64,000 bases of DNA from JAXLSZ01 sp046330315 (GTDB lineage: Bacteria > Actinomycetota > Thermoleophilia > Solirubrobacterales > 70-9), in contig JAXLSZ010000004.1 of NCBI GenBank assembly GCA_046330315.1, positions 496,001 to 560,000 of the forward strand. Direction: 5' to 3'. Positions 16,235-24,823 of the stretch are shown one piece after another. Under the pieces are notes generated by a model, which was not told the DNA's origin, made no database searches, and saw only the letters and a program-made list of their open reading frames with translations. The first letter of the stretch is position 1. The number at the start of each line of letters is the position of its first letter. The translations under genes and the position numbers were made by a program.

Positions 16235-16337
16235 CCGCGGGGCGGGCGCCTCGGCGAGCTCAACCCCGCGGGCTGACCGCGGCGCGGCGCCTCGGTGAGC
16301 CCACCCCCGCGGGCAGACCGCGGCGCGGCCGCCTCAG
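16214..16337. repeat. three tandem copies of a 41-42 bp repeat between convergent genes
   Basis: Copies start at 16214, 16256 and 16297, each opening GAGCYCAMCCCCGCGGG. Each contains CCGCGGG and CCGCGG arms that can fold as a small hairpin (CCCGCGG-GCTGA-CCGCGGG in the first). The first copy overlaps the end of the PfkB gene and the last touches the 3' end of the PHP gene. The hairpins may act as repeated terminators. Confidence 0.8.
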
Positions 16338-17062
16338 CGAGGCTCGAAAGGGGCCTGGAGCGGGTCACCGGCGACGATCGCCCGCGGGGCCACGCGGGCG
16401 ACCCAGTCGAGGTGGGGCGCCAGCGCTTCCGATCGCTCCAGGACGCCGAGCGCTGCGGAGAGCCGCGCCTCCCGGCCAAACCGGGAGGAGTGCGAGTCGC
16501 TGCCCAGCACGTGCACAAGCCCGCGACCCGCCAGCTCGAGCATCCCGGCGGACGTGTCCTCGCGGACGAAGAAGTCCGCGGTGGCCTGGACCAGCGCCCC
16601 CCCGGCGACGAGCCTCGCCAGTCGCTCGAACAGGTCCGCTCCGAGGTGGCGCTCCGGATGGGCGATGAGCGCCCGGCGCCCGCGCGCGGAGAGGTGGCGG
16701 ACCCGCCGCTCTAGGCTGTCCGAGAGCGGTCCGGGAGCCGGCTCGAGCAGCACCCAGGGGCCGGCGCCGAGCGTCACGGCCGCGAGCTCGGGCTCCTCGA
16801 GTCTCTCCAGCGCGGTTTCGGCCACCTCTCCGCCCGGCAGGACCTCGACGCCGACCCCGCGCCTCCCGAGCTCTCGGTTGAGATCTCTCACCCGCGGCGC
16901 GATCTCGGCGATGCGGACGTCGTGGTCGTGGCGGATGTGGGGGGTGGCGCAGACCGCCTCGATGCCGTCGTGTTGGGCCTCGCGGGCCATCGCGACGCTC
17001 TCGGAGAGATCGGCGGCGCCGTCGTCGATGCCGGGGAGGATGTGGCAGTGGAGGTCGATCAC
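16334..17062 (-). CDS. PHP-domain protein, CpsB/YwqE-like tyrosine phosphatase
   Basis: This 242-residue PHP metal hydrolase has the N-terminal VIDLHCHILPGIDDGAADL (HxH and D metal ligands), AVCATPHIRHDHDVR, PGGEVAET, the ALIAHPERH histidine, and GSDSHSSRFGR near the end. This set is typical of bacterial manganese-dependent tyrosine phosphatases that act on the bacterial tyrosine kinases controlling capsule export, and of related phosphoesterases. No capsule genes are nearby, so that role is not supported by context. The GTG start is 28 bp after the ParA stop, so the two are probably in one operon. Confidence 0.83.
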   Translation of the reverse strand: MIDLHCHILPGIDDGAADLSESVAMAREAQHDGIEAVCATPHIRHDHDVRIAEIAPRVRDLNRELGRRGVGVEVLPGGEVAETALERLEEPELAAVTLGAGPWVLLEPAPGPLSDSLERRVRHLSARGRRALIAHPERHLGADLFERLARLVAGGALVQATADFFVREDTSAGMLELAGRGLVHVLGSDSHSSRFGREARLSAALGVLERSEALAPHLDWVARVAPRAIVAGDPLQAPFEPR

Positions 17063-17090
17063 GGTGCCCGGCTCCGGGGCGGGCGAGGCC

Positions 17091-17897
17091 TCAGGACCGG
17101 CTGTGGCCGGCGGGCACCAGCTCGGCCGCCATGCGCTCGGTGGCGGAGCGCTCCTCCGGCATCCCGAGGCGGTCGAAGAGCTCGGTAGCAAGGCGCAGGT
17201 AGTCGACCCCGCGGTCGGGCCGGTAGGCGAGGATCGGCTGGGCGCGCTCGGCCGACTCCGCGTAGGCGATCGAGCGGCGGATCACGGTGTCGAAGACCGA
17301 GTCGCCGAAGTGCTCGCGCAGCGTCTCCAGGGTCTGGCGGGCATGGTTGGTCCGCATGTTCGCCATGTTGAGCACGATGCCGAGCACCTTGAGCTCGGGA
17401 TTGAGGTTGTCGCGGGCCAGGGCGATCACCTCCAGCGCCTGCTCGACGCCCTGCAGGGAGAAGTACTCGGCCTCGGTGGAGAGCAGGGCGCTGTCGGCGG
17501 CGCAGAGCGCGTTGACGGTGAGCAGGCCGAGGGTCGGTGGGCAGTCGATCAGCACCACGTCGTAGCGGCGCTTGGCCTCCCGCAGGGCGTTTCGAAGCGT
17601 CAGCTCGCGGCCCATCTTTCCCGAGAGGATCAGCTCCGCCTCCGCCAGCCCGAGGTTCGCGGGGATCACGGGGCCGTGGATCGCCTCCACGGCGCGGGCC
17701 TGGCCGGCCAGCACCTCGCCGAGGGTCGGCTGGGCCGCCGGATCGGTGTCGAAGTAGTCGGAGAGGTTCCCCTGGGGGTCGGCGTCCACCGAGAGGGTGC
17801 TGAGCCCGACCCGCTCGAAGACGTCGCCGAGCGAGCGGACCATCGTCGTCTTCCCGGTGCCGCCCTTCTGGGAGAGGACTGCGATCGTGATCGCCAT
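17091..17897 (-). CDS. ParA/MinD-type ATPase (orphan, no ParB alongside)
   Basis: This 268-residue ParA-type ATPase has the deviant Walker A motif VLSQKGGTGKTTMVRSL (signature Lys in KGGTGKTT), the switch I segment SVDADPQGNLSDYF, and the Walker B/switch II VLIDCPPTLGLLTVNAL. Chromosome or cargo partitioning is the family role. No parB, rRNA-methylase or origin genes adjoin it, so it may position another cargo. The ATG at 17897 is chosen. The frame stays open upstream through a 30-bp repeat that would add DARPDADRPR-type repeats, which I do not think are translated. It lies upstream of the PHP phosphatase. Confidence 0.85.
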   Translation of the reverse strand: MAITIAVLSQKGGTGKTTMVRSLGDVFERVGLSTLSVDADPQGNLSDYFDTDPAAQPTLGEVLAGQARAVEAIHGPVIPANLGLAEAELILSGKMGRELTLRNALREAKRRYDVVLIDCPPTLGLLTVNALCAADSALLSTEAEYFSLQGVEQALEVIALARDNLNPELKVLGIVLNMANMRTNHARQTLETLREHFGDSVFDTVIRRSIAYAESAERAQPILAYRPDRGVDYLRLATELFDRLGMPEERSATERMAAELVPAGHSRS

Positions 17898-17919
17898 CGC
17901 GGGCGATCCTACCCGCAGC

Positions 17920-18053
17920 GGCCGGGCGCCCCTCGGCCGGTCCGCATCCGGCCGGGCGCCCCGCGGCCGGTCCGCATCCGGCCGGGCGTCCCGCGGCCGG
18001 TCCGCATCCGGCCGGGCGTCCCTCGGCCGGGCGTCCCTCGGCCGGGCCCGCAT
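17920..18053. repeat. 30-bp tandem repeat in the parA-gltB divergent region
   Basis: Full copies lie at 17920-17949, 17950-17979 and 17980-18009. Two half-units of 15 bp (GGCCGGGCGTCCCTC) follow at 18010-18024 and 18025-18039. Copies differ only at the T/G and C/T positions in the GCGYCCCKC core. The unit contains GGCCG direct and inverted elements. It fills almost all the space between the parA start and the gltB -10 box, so it could be a regulator binding array. Confidence 0.85.
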
Positions 18054-18054
18054 C

Positions 18055-18060
18055 TATAAT
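18055..18060 (+). promoter_or_regulatory. gltB -10 box
   Basis: A perfect TATAAT hexamer lies about 100 bp before the gltB start, right after the 30-bp repeat array. It implies a 5' untranslated leader of roughly 95 nt. No clear -35 is visible because the repeats occupy that position. Confidence 0.55.
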
Positions 18061-18162
18061 CGGCGCGCTCGATGCCGGCCCCGGCTCCCGTCAGGCGGAG
18101 CGTGGCGCGGCCCAACCCGTCGCGCGCCCCCTCGAAGAAGGCGCGGAACCCGGGAGGAACGG

Positions 18163-21100
18163 ATGCCCCACACCCAGTCACGGCCCGGCGGCAGCGCCCA
18201 GGGCCGCCCCCGCCGCTACTCGCCCGAGCTTCCCCACCGGCCGCTGGCTCCGCCTCCCAGCGTCTCCGACCACGACGCCTGCGCGATCTACGCCTCGGTG
18301 CGGCGGGACGCGACCCCCAGCCACGCCCCCGTCAGGCTGGCCATCGCCTCGCTGCAGAAGATGCTCCACCGCGCCGGCAACGTGGACGGGGAGGGGGACG
18401 GGTGCGGGCTGCTGGTCGACATCCCGCGGCGGATCTGGTCCGAGGAGGTGCGGGCCGGGGGCCACGATCCCTCGCTCTCACTCGACGATGCCTTCGCGGT
18501 CGCCCACGTTTTCGTCGAGCGCTCGCAGGACATCGCCAGGGTCCAGCACGACGCCCGCGAGCTGCTCGGCACCGCCGGCTTCCGGATCCTCGCCGAGCGG
18601 GTCGGCAAGGTCAGCTCCCAGGCGCTCGGCCCGACCGCCCGAGAGGAGGAGCCCCACTTCTGGCAGATCGGGGGGCTGGTGCCGGACGCCGCGCGGCGCG
18701 ACCGCGTCCTCTTCGAGGCCCTGGTCGAGCTGGAGGCGCGCCTCGGCGTGCACGTGCCCTCCTTCTCGGCCTCCTCGTGCGTCTACAAGGTGATGGGGGC
18801 GCCGCGGATACTCGGCACCTACTACCCCGACCTGACCGACGAGCGCTTCGAGACGGTGGCCTGCTTCGGCCACAACCGCTACTCGACCAACACATGGCCG
18901 TCCTTCCGGCGGGTGCAGCCCTTCTCGGTGCTCGGCCACAACGGCGAGATCAACACCATCGAGCAGCTCCGCCAGGAGGCGCGGATGCTGGGAGTGCCGA
19001 TCCGGCCCGACTCCTCGGACTCCCAGGATCTCGACCGCACCGTGGACACCCTGATCCGCCGCGACGGCCTCAGCCTCGCCGAGGCGATGGAGCTGGTGGT
19101 GCCGCCGATCGTCGGCGAGATCGCCTCCCTCCCCGCCGATCGCCACGCCTTCTACATGTACCTGCGCCAGGCGATGGGACCCTTCGCCCAGGGGCCGGTG
19201 GCGCTGATCGCCCGCCACGACGACGAGTGCGTGTTCTCCGCCGACGCCCTCGGCCTGCGTCCGCTCTGGCGGCTGGCCACCGGCGAGGACTACGTGTTCA
19301 GCTCCGAACCCGGGGTGGTGGCGGTATCGGAGATGGCCGACGAGCCCCAGCCGCTCGCCCCCGGGGAGAAGGCGCTGGTCCTGATCGACCGCGACCGCAA
19401 GCGCTCGACCCTGCACTCCCACGACGAGATGCTGGCGATCGTCCGGGAGCGCTGGTTGGCGCGCAACGGGGCCGAGGAGGCGGCCGCCTACGACCGGGCG
19501 CTGCGGACCGGGGGGCCGCTGGAGGGCGAGGACGTGCCCGGCTACTCCGACGCCGGGCCCGAGGACCCGGTCCAGGTGCCCGACCGGATCCTGGCCGGCT
19601 TCGGGTGGCAGCGCGACGACGTCAAGCTGGTCCAGCAGATGGCCTCCAACGGGGCGGAGCCGATCGGCTCGCTCGGCTACGACGGGCCGCTCGCGGCTCT
19701 CTCCCCGGAGCGCCAGAACCTGGCCGACTACTTCAAGGAGACCGTTGCCGTGGTCACCAACCCGGCGATCGACCGCGAGCGCGAGATCGAGCACTTCTCC
19801 ACCCGGGCGGTGTTCGGCTGCCGGCCCTCGCTGGAGAGGGCCGGGGAGGACACCGGCTCGGTGGAGACCGCCTTCCCGGTGATCCTCGGCGGCCACCATG
19901 ACCTGGCGCCGCTATCGGACCGCACCTACCGGCGGATCGCCGCCGAGCACGGCACCTTCCTGCTCGAGGACCTCTGGGAGGAGTTCCGCGGCCGGGCCGG
20001 GGCGGTCGACATCTCCCTGCTGGAGTCGGAGACGACCCGGGGAGCGATCGAGCGGCTCAAGCAGGAGGCGGTGAAGCTGGTCCGCGACGGGGCCGAGCTG
20101 CTCGTCCTCACCGACCGCACCGCCCACGACGGCGACCGCCGCTACCTGGACCCCCACCTGGCCCTCTCGGCCGTCGAGGGGGCGCTCAAGCAGTTCCGGG
20201 TCGAGCCGGGAGAGACCAATCTGCGCCGCCGCTGCGGGATCGTCCTGCGCTCCGCGGCGCTTCGCAACGTCCACGACGTGATGCTGGCGCTCGGCCTCGG
20301 CGCCAACGGCGTCTGCCCCTACGTGATGGTCGAGGTGATCTGCGTCGACGACTACGAGACCGACACCTCCAACCTCTGCGACGCGCTGCGCAAGGGCATG
20401 GAGAAGGTGATCTCGACGATCGGGATCCACGAGGTGCGCGGGTACGCGCGCCAGTTCTCCTCGATCGGGGTCAAGCCCGAGCTCGCCGAGATCTTCCAGA
20501 CCGAGGCCTTCGCGGCATCCGAGAGCGGCGGGGTCGGGTTCTCCGAGCTCGACGACGACGCCAACGCCCGCGCCCGCATCCTCTCCGCCGAGGAGGACGC
20601 GAAGCCGGCCAAGACCTTCCGCTTCTACCCGAAGGTCTACAAGGCGGCGATCGCCGCCGCCAACGACTCCGGCGGCTACGAGGAGTACTCGCAGAAGGTG
20701 CGCGACCTCGAAGCCGCGAGCCCGATCTCGATGCGCCACGTGATGAAGCTGCGCCCCGAGGGCGATCCCGTCCCCGCCGCGGAGGTCGACGCCGGGGTCG
20801 GCCACCACGACTACCCGATCGTGATCAGCTCGATGAGCTTCGGCTCGCAGTCCGAGCCGGCCTTCCGCGCCTACGCCGAGGCGGCGAAGCGGATCAACGT
20901 CCTCTGCATGAACGGCGAGGGCGGCGAGATTCGCGACATGTACGGCCGCTACCGCAAGTGGCGCGGCCAGCAGGTCGCCTCGGGGCGCTTCGGCGTCTCG
21001 GCGGAGATGCTCAACGCCTCCTACGTCGCCGAGATCAAGATCGGCCAGGGGGCCAAGCCCGGGGAGGGGGGCCACCTGCCCGGCAAGAAGGTCTCCGAGA

Positions 21101-22839
21101 AGGTCGCCGCCGCCCGCAACGCCTCGCCGGGCACCGACCTGATCTCCCCCTCCAACAATCACGACCTCTACTCGATCGAGGACCTCGCGGAGCTGATCGA
21201 CGAGCTGAAGACGGTCAACCCCGACGTGCGGGTCTCGGTCAAGGTGCCAGTGGTCCCGAACATCGGGACGATCGGGCTGGGGATCGCCAAGGCCGGCGCC
21301 GACATCATCACGCTCTCGGGGTTCGAGGGCGGCACCGGCGCCGCCCGCCAGCACGCCCTGCGCCACGTCGGCCTGCCCTCGGACATCGGCACGCGCGCCG
21401 TGCACCGCGCCCTGATGGAGGCGGGGATTCGCAACCGCGTCGAGATCTGGGCCGATGGCGGATACCGGCACGCCCACGACATCGTCAAGCTCCACTGCCT
21501 GGGGGCCAACCGGGTGGGGTTCGGCACCCTGGCGATGGTCTCCCTGGGCTGCACGATCTGCCGCGGCTGCCAGCTCGACACCTGCCACGTCGGGATCGCC
21601 ACCCAGATCGAGACCCGCGAGGAGGCGACCGAGCACGGGCTCAAGAAGTTCACGCCCCAGGAGGTGGAGCGGGGGGCGGAGAGCTGCGCGCGGTTCTTCG
21701 CCGCCATGGGCGAGGAGGTGCGGGAGGTGGTGGGCGCCCTCGGCTTCCGCCGCGCCCAGGACCTGGTCGGCCGCTACGACCTGCTCGAGCAGGTCTCCCA
21801 CGCCGAGACCCTCGACCTCACCGAGCTGCTCACCCCGCTTGAGGAGTACCTGGACCTGGAGCCGCTCGACCTCCCGGTCGCCGACGAAGCCGCCGAGCAG
21901 CGCGCCGAGGCCGGCCTGGTGATGGCCAGGCCGATCCGGATGGAGGCCAAGCAGGCATCCTCGGAGATCGCCGCGCTCGCCCCGGAGGTCTGCGCGGGCC
22001 GCGTCGTCCACAAGGACTACCCGCGACCGACCGACGCCAAAGACCGGGTGCTGGGGACCGAGCTGGCCGGGGCGCTGGCCCGCGGCCGCCTCTACGGCGA
22101 TGCGCCCGAGGCGAGCGACGACATGCTCGCCGAGCTCGGCTTCGACGGCAGCTCGGTCGCCGGCCAGGGCCTGGGGGCTTTCAACGCCTACGGGGTGGCG
22201 ATCCGGGTCCAGGGCGGGGCGCAGGACGGGGTCGGCAAGGCGATGCTCGGCGGGACGATCTCGGTCCTGAAGGGCGAGGGAGCCGGCGGGCGCAGGGTGA
22301 ACGGCTCGGTCGGCAAGTCCTTCGCCTACGGCGCCCAGCGGGGGCGCCTGTTCGTCCAGGGCTCGGCGGACTCGCGGTTCTGCATCCGTCTCTCCGGCGC
22401 CGACGTGGTGCTGGGGGGCGAGCCGGATTCCGAGATCGACGATTCGCGGGGCTGTTTGGTGGATCGCGCCAACGCCAAGGGGTTCGCCTTCGAGTACATG
22501 ACCTCGGGCCGGGCGGTGGTGCTCGGCGACATCGGGCCCTGGGCCTGCGCCGGGATGACCGGCGGACGGGTCTACGTCCGCCACGGCGCTTTCGGGATCG
22601 ACCGCGACGCCCTGCAGCGCCGTCTCGGCAAGGGCGCCAAGGTGGAGCTCGAGGAGATCGACGCCGAGGGAATGCTCGACATCCAGGACCTGCTCGGCCA
22701 CTACGCCGAGGAGCTCACCGCCTCGGGGCAGGGCGAGGAGGCCGGGCGGATCGCCGCCCTGGCCGCGGCGGCAGGGGGCAACTTCCTGATGGTGGTCCCG
22801 CACAGGGTCCAGGCGGACCCCAGCGTCTCCACCGAGTAG
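18163..22839 (+). CDS. gltB: glutamate synthase large (alpha) subunit
   Basis: This 1558-residue protein has the full GltB architecture. The type II glutamine amidotransferase domain starts at the presumed nucleophile Cys40 (SDHDACAIYASV), so a propeptide of about 39 residues must be removed. The amidotransferase body includes FGHNRYSTNTWPSF and LGHNGEINTIEQLRQE. The central domain follows. The FMN-binding synthase domain has SSMSFGSQSEPAF, GEGGHLPGKKVSEKVA and TLSGFEGGTG. The 3Fe-4S cysteines C1130, C1136 and C1141 fit C-x5-C-x4-C. The C-terminal GXGXG beta-helix is present (about 1400-1530). It makes glutamate from glutamine and 2-oxoglutarate. No gltD lies next to it, so the NADPH-oxidising subunit or a ferredoxin partner must be elsewhere. 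The ATG follows GGGAGGAAC. Confidence 0.95.
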   Translation: MPHTQSRPGGSAQGRPRRYSPELPHRPLAPPPSVSDHDACAIYASVRRDATPSHAPVRLAIASLQKMLHRAGNVDGEGDGCGLLVDIPRRIWSEEVRAGGHDPSLSLDDAFAVAHVFVERSQDIARVQHDARELLGTAGFRILAERVGKVSSQALGPTAREEEPHFWQIGGLVPDAARRDRVLFEALVELEARLGVHVPSFSASSCVYKVMGAPRILGTYYPDLTDERFETVACFGHNRYSTNTWPSFRRVQPFSVLGHNGEINTIEQLRQEARMLGVPIRPDSSDSQDLDRTVDTLIRRDGLSLAEAMELVVPPIVGEIASLPADRHAFYMYLRQAMGPFAQGPVALIARHDDECVFSADALGLRPLWRLATGEDYVFSSEPGVVAVSEMADEPQPLAPGEKALVLIDRDRKRSTLHSHDEMLAIVRERWLARNGAEEAAAYDRALRTGGPLEGEDVPGYSDAGPEDPVQVPDRILAGFGWQRDDVKLVQQMASNGAEPIGSLGYDGPLAALSPERQNLADYFKETVAVVTNPAIDREREIEHFSTRAVFGCRPSLERAGEDTGSVETAFPVILGGHHDLAPLSDRTYRRIAAEHGTFLLEDLWEEFRGRAGAVDISLLESETTRGAIERLKQEAVKLVRDGAELLVLTDRTAHDGDRRYLDPHLALSAVEGALKQFRVEPGETNLRRRCGIVLRSAALRNVHDVMLALGLGANGVCPYVMVEVICVDDYETDTSNLCDALRKGMEKVISTIGIHEVRGYARQFSSIGVKPELAEIFQTEAFAASESGGVGFSELDDDANARARILSAEEDAKPAKTFRFYPKVYKAAIAAANDSGGYEEYSQKVRDLEAASPISMRHVMKLRPEGDPVPAAEVDAGVGHHDYPIVISSMSFGSQSEPAFRAYAEAAKRINVLCMNGEGGEIRDMYGRYRKWRGQQVASGRFGVSAEMLNASYVAEIKIGQGAKPGEGGHLPGKKVSEKVAAARNASPGTDLISPSNNHDLYSIEDLAELIDELKTVNPDVRVSVKVPVVPNIGTIGLGIAKAGADIITLSGFEGGTGAARQHALRHVGLPSDIGTRAVHRALMEAGIRNRVEIWADGGYRHAHDIVKLHCLGANRVGFGTLAMVSLGCTICRGCQLDTCHVGIATQIETREEATEHGLKKFTPQEVERGAESCARFFAAMGEEVREVVGALGFRRAQDLVGRYDLLEQVSHAETLDLTELLTPLEEYLDLEPLDLPVADEAAEQRAEAGLVMARPIRMEAKQASSEIAALAPEVCAGRVVHKDYPRPTDAKDRVLGTELAGALARGRLYGDAPEASDDMLAELGFDGSSVAGQGLGAFNAYGVAIRVQGGAQDGVGKAMLGGTISVLKGEGAGGRRVNGSVGKSFAYGAQRGRLFVQGSADSRFCIRLSGADVVLGGEPDSEIDDSRGCLVDRANAKGFAFEYMTSGRAVVLGDIGPWACAGMTGGRVYVRHGAFGIDRDALQRRLGKGAKVELEEIDAEGMLDIQDLLGHYAEELTASGQGEEAGRIAALAAAAGGNFLMVVPHRVQADPSVSTE

Positions 22840-22854
22840 CCGCCGCCCGGGTCA

Positions 22855-22962
22855 CCTCCGCCGCCCCCGGGCGGGTCCAAGGCACCTCCCGCTCCGCCAC
22901 CGCGTTCGCCTCCGCCGCCCCCGGGCGGGTCCAAGGCACCTCCCGCTCCGCCACCGCGTTCG
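22855..22962. repeat. exact 54-bp tandem duplication downstream of gltB
   Basis: 22855-22908 and 22909-22962 look identical, and a third partial copy begins at 22963. The unit is C-rich on the plus strand. On the minus strand it keeps an open frame giving an 18-residue Gly/Pro-rich period, but nothing indicates that it is translated. Confidence 0.85.
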
Positions 22963-22992
22963 CCTCCGCCTCCGCGCGTCACAGGGGTCTGC

Positions 22993-23027
22993 GGCGACTT
23001 TGCCCGCCAGGGGCGGGCAAAGTCGCC
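22993..23027. terminator. strong hairpin terminator after gltB
   Basis: GGCGACTTTGCCCGCC (22993-23008) pairs perfectly over 16 bp with 23012-23027 around a 3-nt loop. It lies between convergent gltB and the coiled-coil gene and can serve both. There is no U-tract, as usual for GC-rich actinobacteria. Confidence 0.8.
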
Positions 23028-23106
23028 AATGATCGGCCGGGTCCGGGTGCGGATGAGCGGGGCCCCGATCCGTTGCCGGCGCTCACGATGCCCCTCAGCC
23101 GATCGG

Positions 23107-24741
23107 CTAGGGGCGGCCGATCCGGCGGATCTCGCCGAGGAGGTCGTCGAGCATGCGGTCGAGGTCCTCGCGGAGCCTCTCGGTGACGTCTCGGCGGCTC
23201 TGCTCGGCCGCCTCGGCGATCGCCGCCCGGGCCGAGTCGATCTCGCGAAACGCCTCGGCGCGGCGCCGCTCGGCCTCGCGCTCGGCCGCCTCGAGGTCCC
23301 GGGCGGCCTGCTCGGCCCGGCGCCGCTCGGCCTCGAGAGCCCGGCGCTCCTCGGCCAGCGCCGCGAGCCCCCGCTCGGTGCTCTCGGCGGTCCTGGCCTC
23401 GGCGCGGGCAGCCTCGATGGCGGCCCCCTCCCGGGAGATAGCGTCGCGGGCGCGCTCGGCCTGCGCGGCCAGGGCGTTTTGCGCGGCCTCGGAGTCGCTC
23501 GCCAGGGCGTTGCGCGCCGCCTCGGACCCCGCCGCGAGCTCGGTCCGGGCCGCCTCGGCCTTCGCCGCCAGGGCGTTGCGCGCCGCCTCGGACCCCGCCG
23601 CGAGCTCGGTCCGAGCGCCCTCGGCCTCGCCCGCCAGGGCGCTGCGCGCCGCGGAGGCCTCCGCGGCGAGCGCCCCGCGGGCGGCCTCGGCCTGCTCATC
23701 CACGGCTCGCTGGGACTCCTCGACCCTGGAGCGCAGCGCCGCCTCACCCCGTCCCCGCTCGGCGAGCAGGCGCTCGCGGAGCTCCTCCTCGGCGGCCTGG
23801 ACCTGCTGTTCCATCTGCCTGGAAAGCTTCTCGAAGGCCTGATCGGAGCGGCGGTCGAGCCGGGCCGAGAGCTTGCGGCGCAGCTTCCGCGAGCGACGGC
23901 GGGTCTCCTTTCGGGCCAGGGCGCGTGCCTCCTCGCTGATCTCCTCCAACCGTTGCTCGCTCTGGGAGCCGATCCTCTCGGCCTCGACCAGCAGGCGCTC
24001 CCGGGCGTCGGCGGCCTCTCGTTCCAGGCGCTTCTCGGCGGTGCCGACGGCGCGCTCTACGGCCGCGTCCACGCGGGATGCGACCTCGACCTCGATGCGG
24101 TCCGAGAGCCTCCTGAGGACGCGCTCCTCGATCGTGGCCTCGGGGGTCGGGGGCGGATGCGGGGGTGCCCCTTGGTGGGGGCCGACAGCCCCGGCCGGAG
24201 GCGGAGGAGCGGTGGCCCTCTCGGGAGCAGGCGGCTGAGCGACGGCTCCCTCGGGGCGGAGAGAGGCGGTCCTTTCATCGGGGCGGGGAGGGGTTGAGGC
24301 TCCCTCGGGCGGCGCGGGAGCTGCCTCGGATCCCGGAGGCGTTTCCTGTGAACCAGGGAAGGTTGCCTCGGACCCCGGCGGCGATGCCGCCGACCCCGGC
24401 GCGGGTTCCTCGGGCGCCGGGCGGGGGGCCTGCGGGCCGGGTGACCCCTCGGAGCGCCCCGAGCCGCGGGCCGGCGAGGCGCCCAGCCCTTCGCGCAGCT
24501 GTTCGATCTCCTCGTGAAGCTCCTCGCGCGCCCTTCGGGCCGCCTCGCCCACCTCGTCGGCTTCAGGTGGCCGGGCCGGGTCGTCGGCTTCGGGCGGCCG
24601 GCCCACCTCGTCGGCTTCAGGCACCTCGCCCACCTCGTCGGCTTCAGGCGGCCGGGCCGGGTCGTCGGGCCGCCGCCGGCCCTCGCCGGGCAGCACCCTC
24701 ACCTCGTCGCCGTCGGGGCCGCGTTTGGGATCGTCTTCCAA
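23107..24741 (-). CDS. long coiled-coil protein with 11-residue repeats
   Basis: This 544-residue protein is very rich in Ala, Glu and Arg, with no cysteine and no membrane segment. The N-terminal 80 residues contain repeats of the type EADEVG-x-PPEADDPARPP. A Pro/Ala-rich linker follows (about 95-190). A helical region runs from about 195 to the end. Residues about 350-450 repeat an 11-residue unit (EAARTELAAGS, EAARNALAAKA, EAARTELAAGS, EAARNALASDS), a hendecad pattern that favours a right-handed coiled coil, then a conventional heptad region. The N-terminal start is TTG at 24741, without a good ribosome site, so it is uncertain. A structural, chromosome- or division-linked role is possible but unproven. 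It sits downstream of an FHA protein. Confidence 0.75.
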   Translation of the reverse strand: MEDDPKRGPDGDEVRVLPGEGRRRPDDPARPPEADEVGEVPEADEVGRPPEADDPARPPEADEVGEAARRAREELHEEIEQLREGLGASPARGSGRSEGSPGPQAPRPAPEEPAPGSAASPPGSEATFPGSQETPPGSEAAPAPPEGASTPPRPDERTASLRPEGAVAQPPAPERATAPPPPAGAVGPHQGAPPHPPPTPEATIEERVLRRLSDRIEVEVASRVDAAVERAVGTAEKRLEREAADARERLLVEAERIGSQSEQRLEEISEEARALARKETRRRSRKLRRKLSARLDRRSDQAFEKLSRQMEQQVQAAEEELRERLLAERGRGEAALRSRVEESQRAVDEQAEAARGALAAEASAARSALAGEAEGARTELAAGSEAARNALAAKAEAARTELAAGSEAARNALASDSEAAQNALAAQAERARDAISREGAAIEAARAEARTAESTERGLAALAEERRALEAERRRAEQAARDLEAAEREAERRRAEAFREIDSARAAIAEAAEQSRRDVTERLREDLDRMLDDLLGEIRRIGRP

Positions 24742-24823
24742 GGCTCTGTGCAGGGAGCGAGCAGGCGCTCACCTCTCCCGCGCCACCATGCTACGCGGGC
24801 AGGGGGCGGCAACCGGACCCCGG

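Noticed and set aside
17898..18053. N-terminal extension of ParA through the 30-bp repeats (DARPDADRPR repeats)
   Set aside because: The frame stays open only because 30 is a multiple of three; ParA proteins start just before the KGGTGKTT strand, as the ATG at 17897 does.
18072..19901. A 609-codon plus frame starting just after the gltB -10 box and overlapping gltB
   Set aside because: Low-complexity Arg/Ala/Pro composition, out of frame with the well-conserved gltB; only the 95-nt leader interpretation is kept.
22701..23747. Gly/Pro-rich repeat protein on the minus strand across the 54-bp duplication
   Set aside because: It overlaps the end of gltB and the coiled-coil gene in another frame, and the strong hairpin at 22993 lies inside it.
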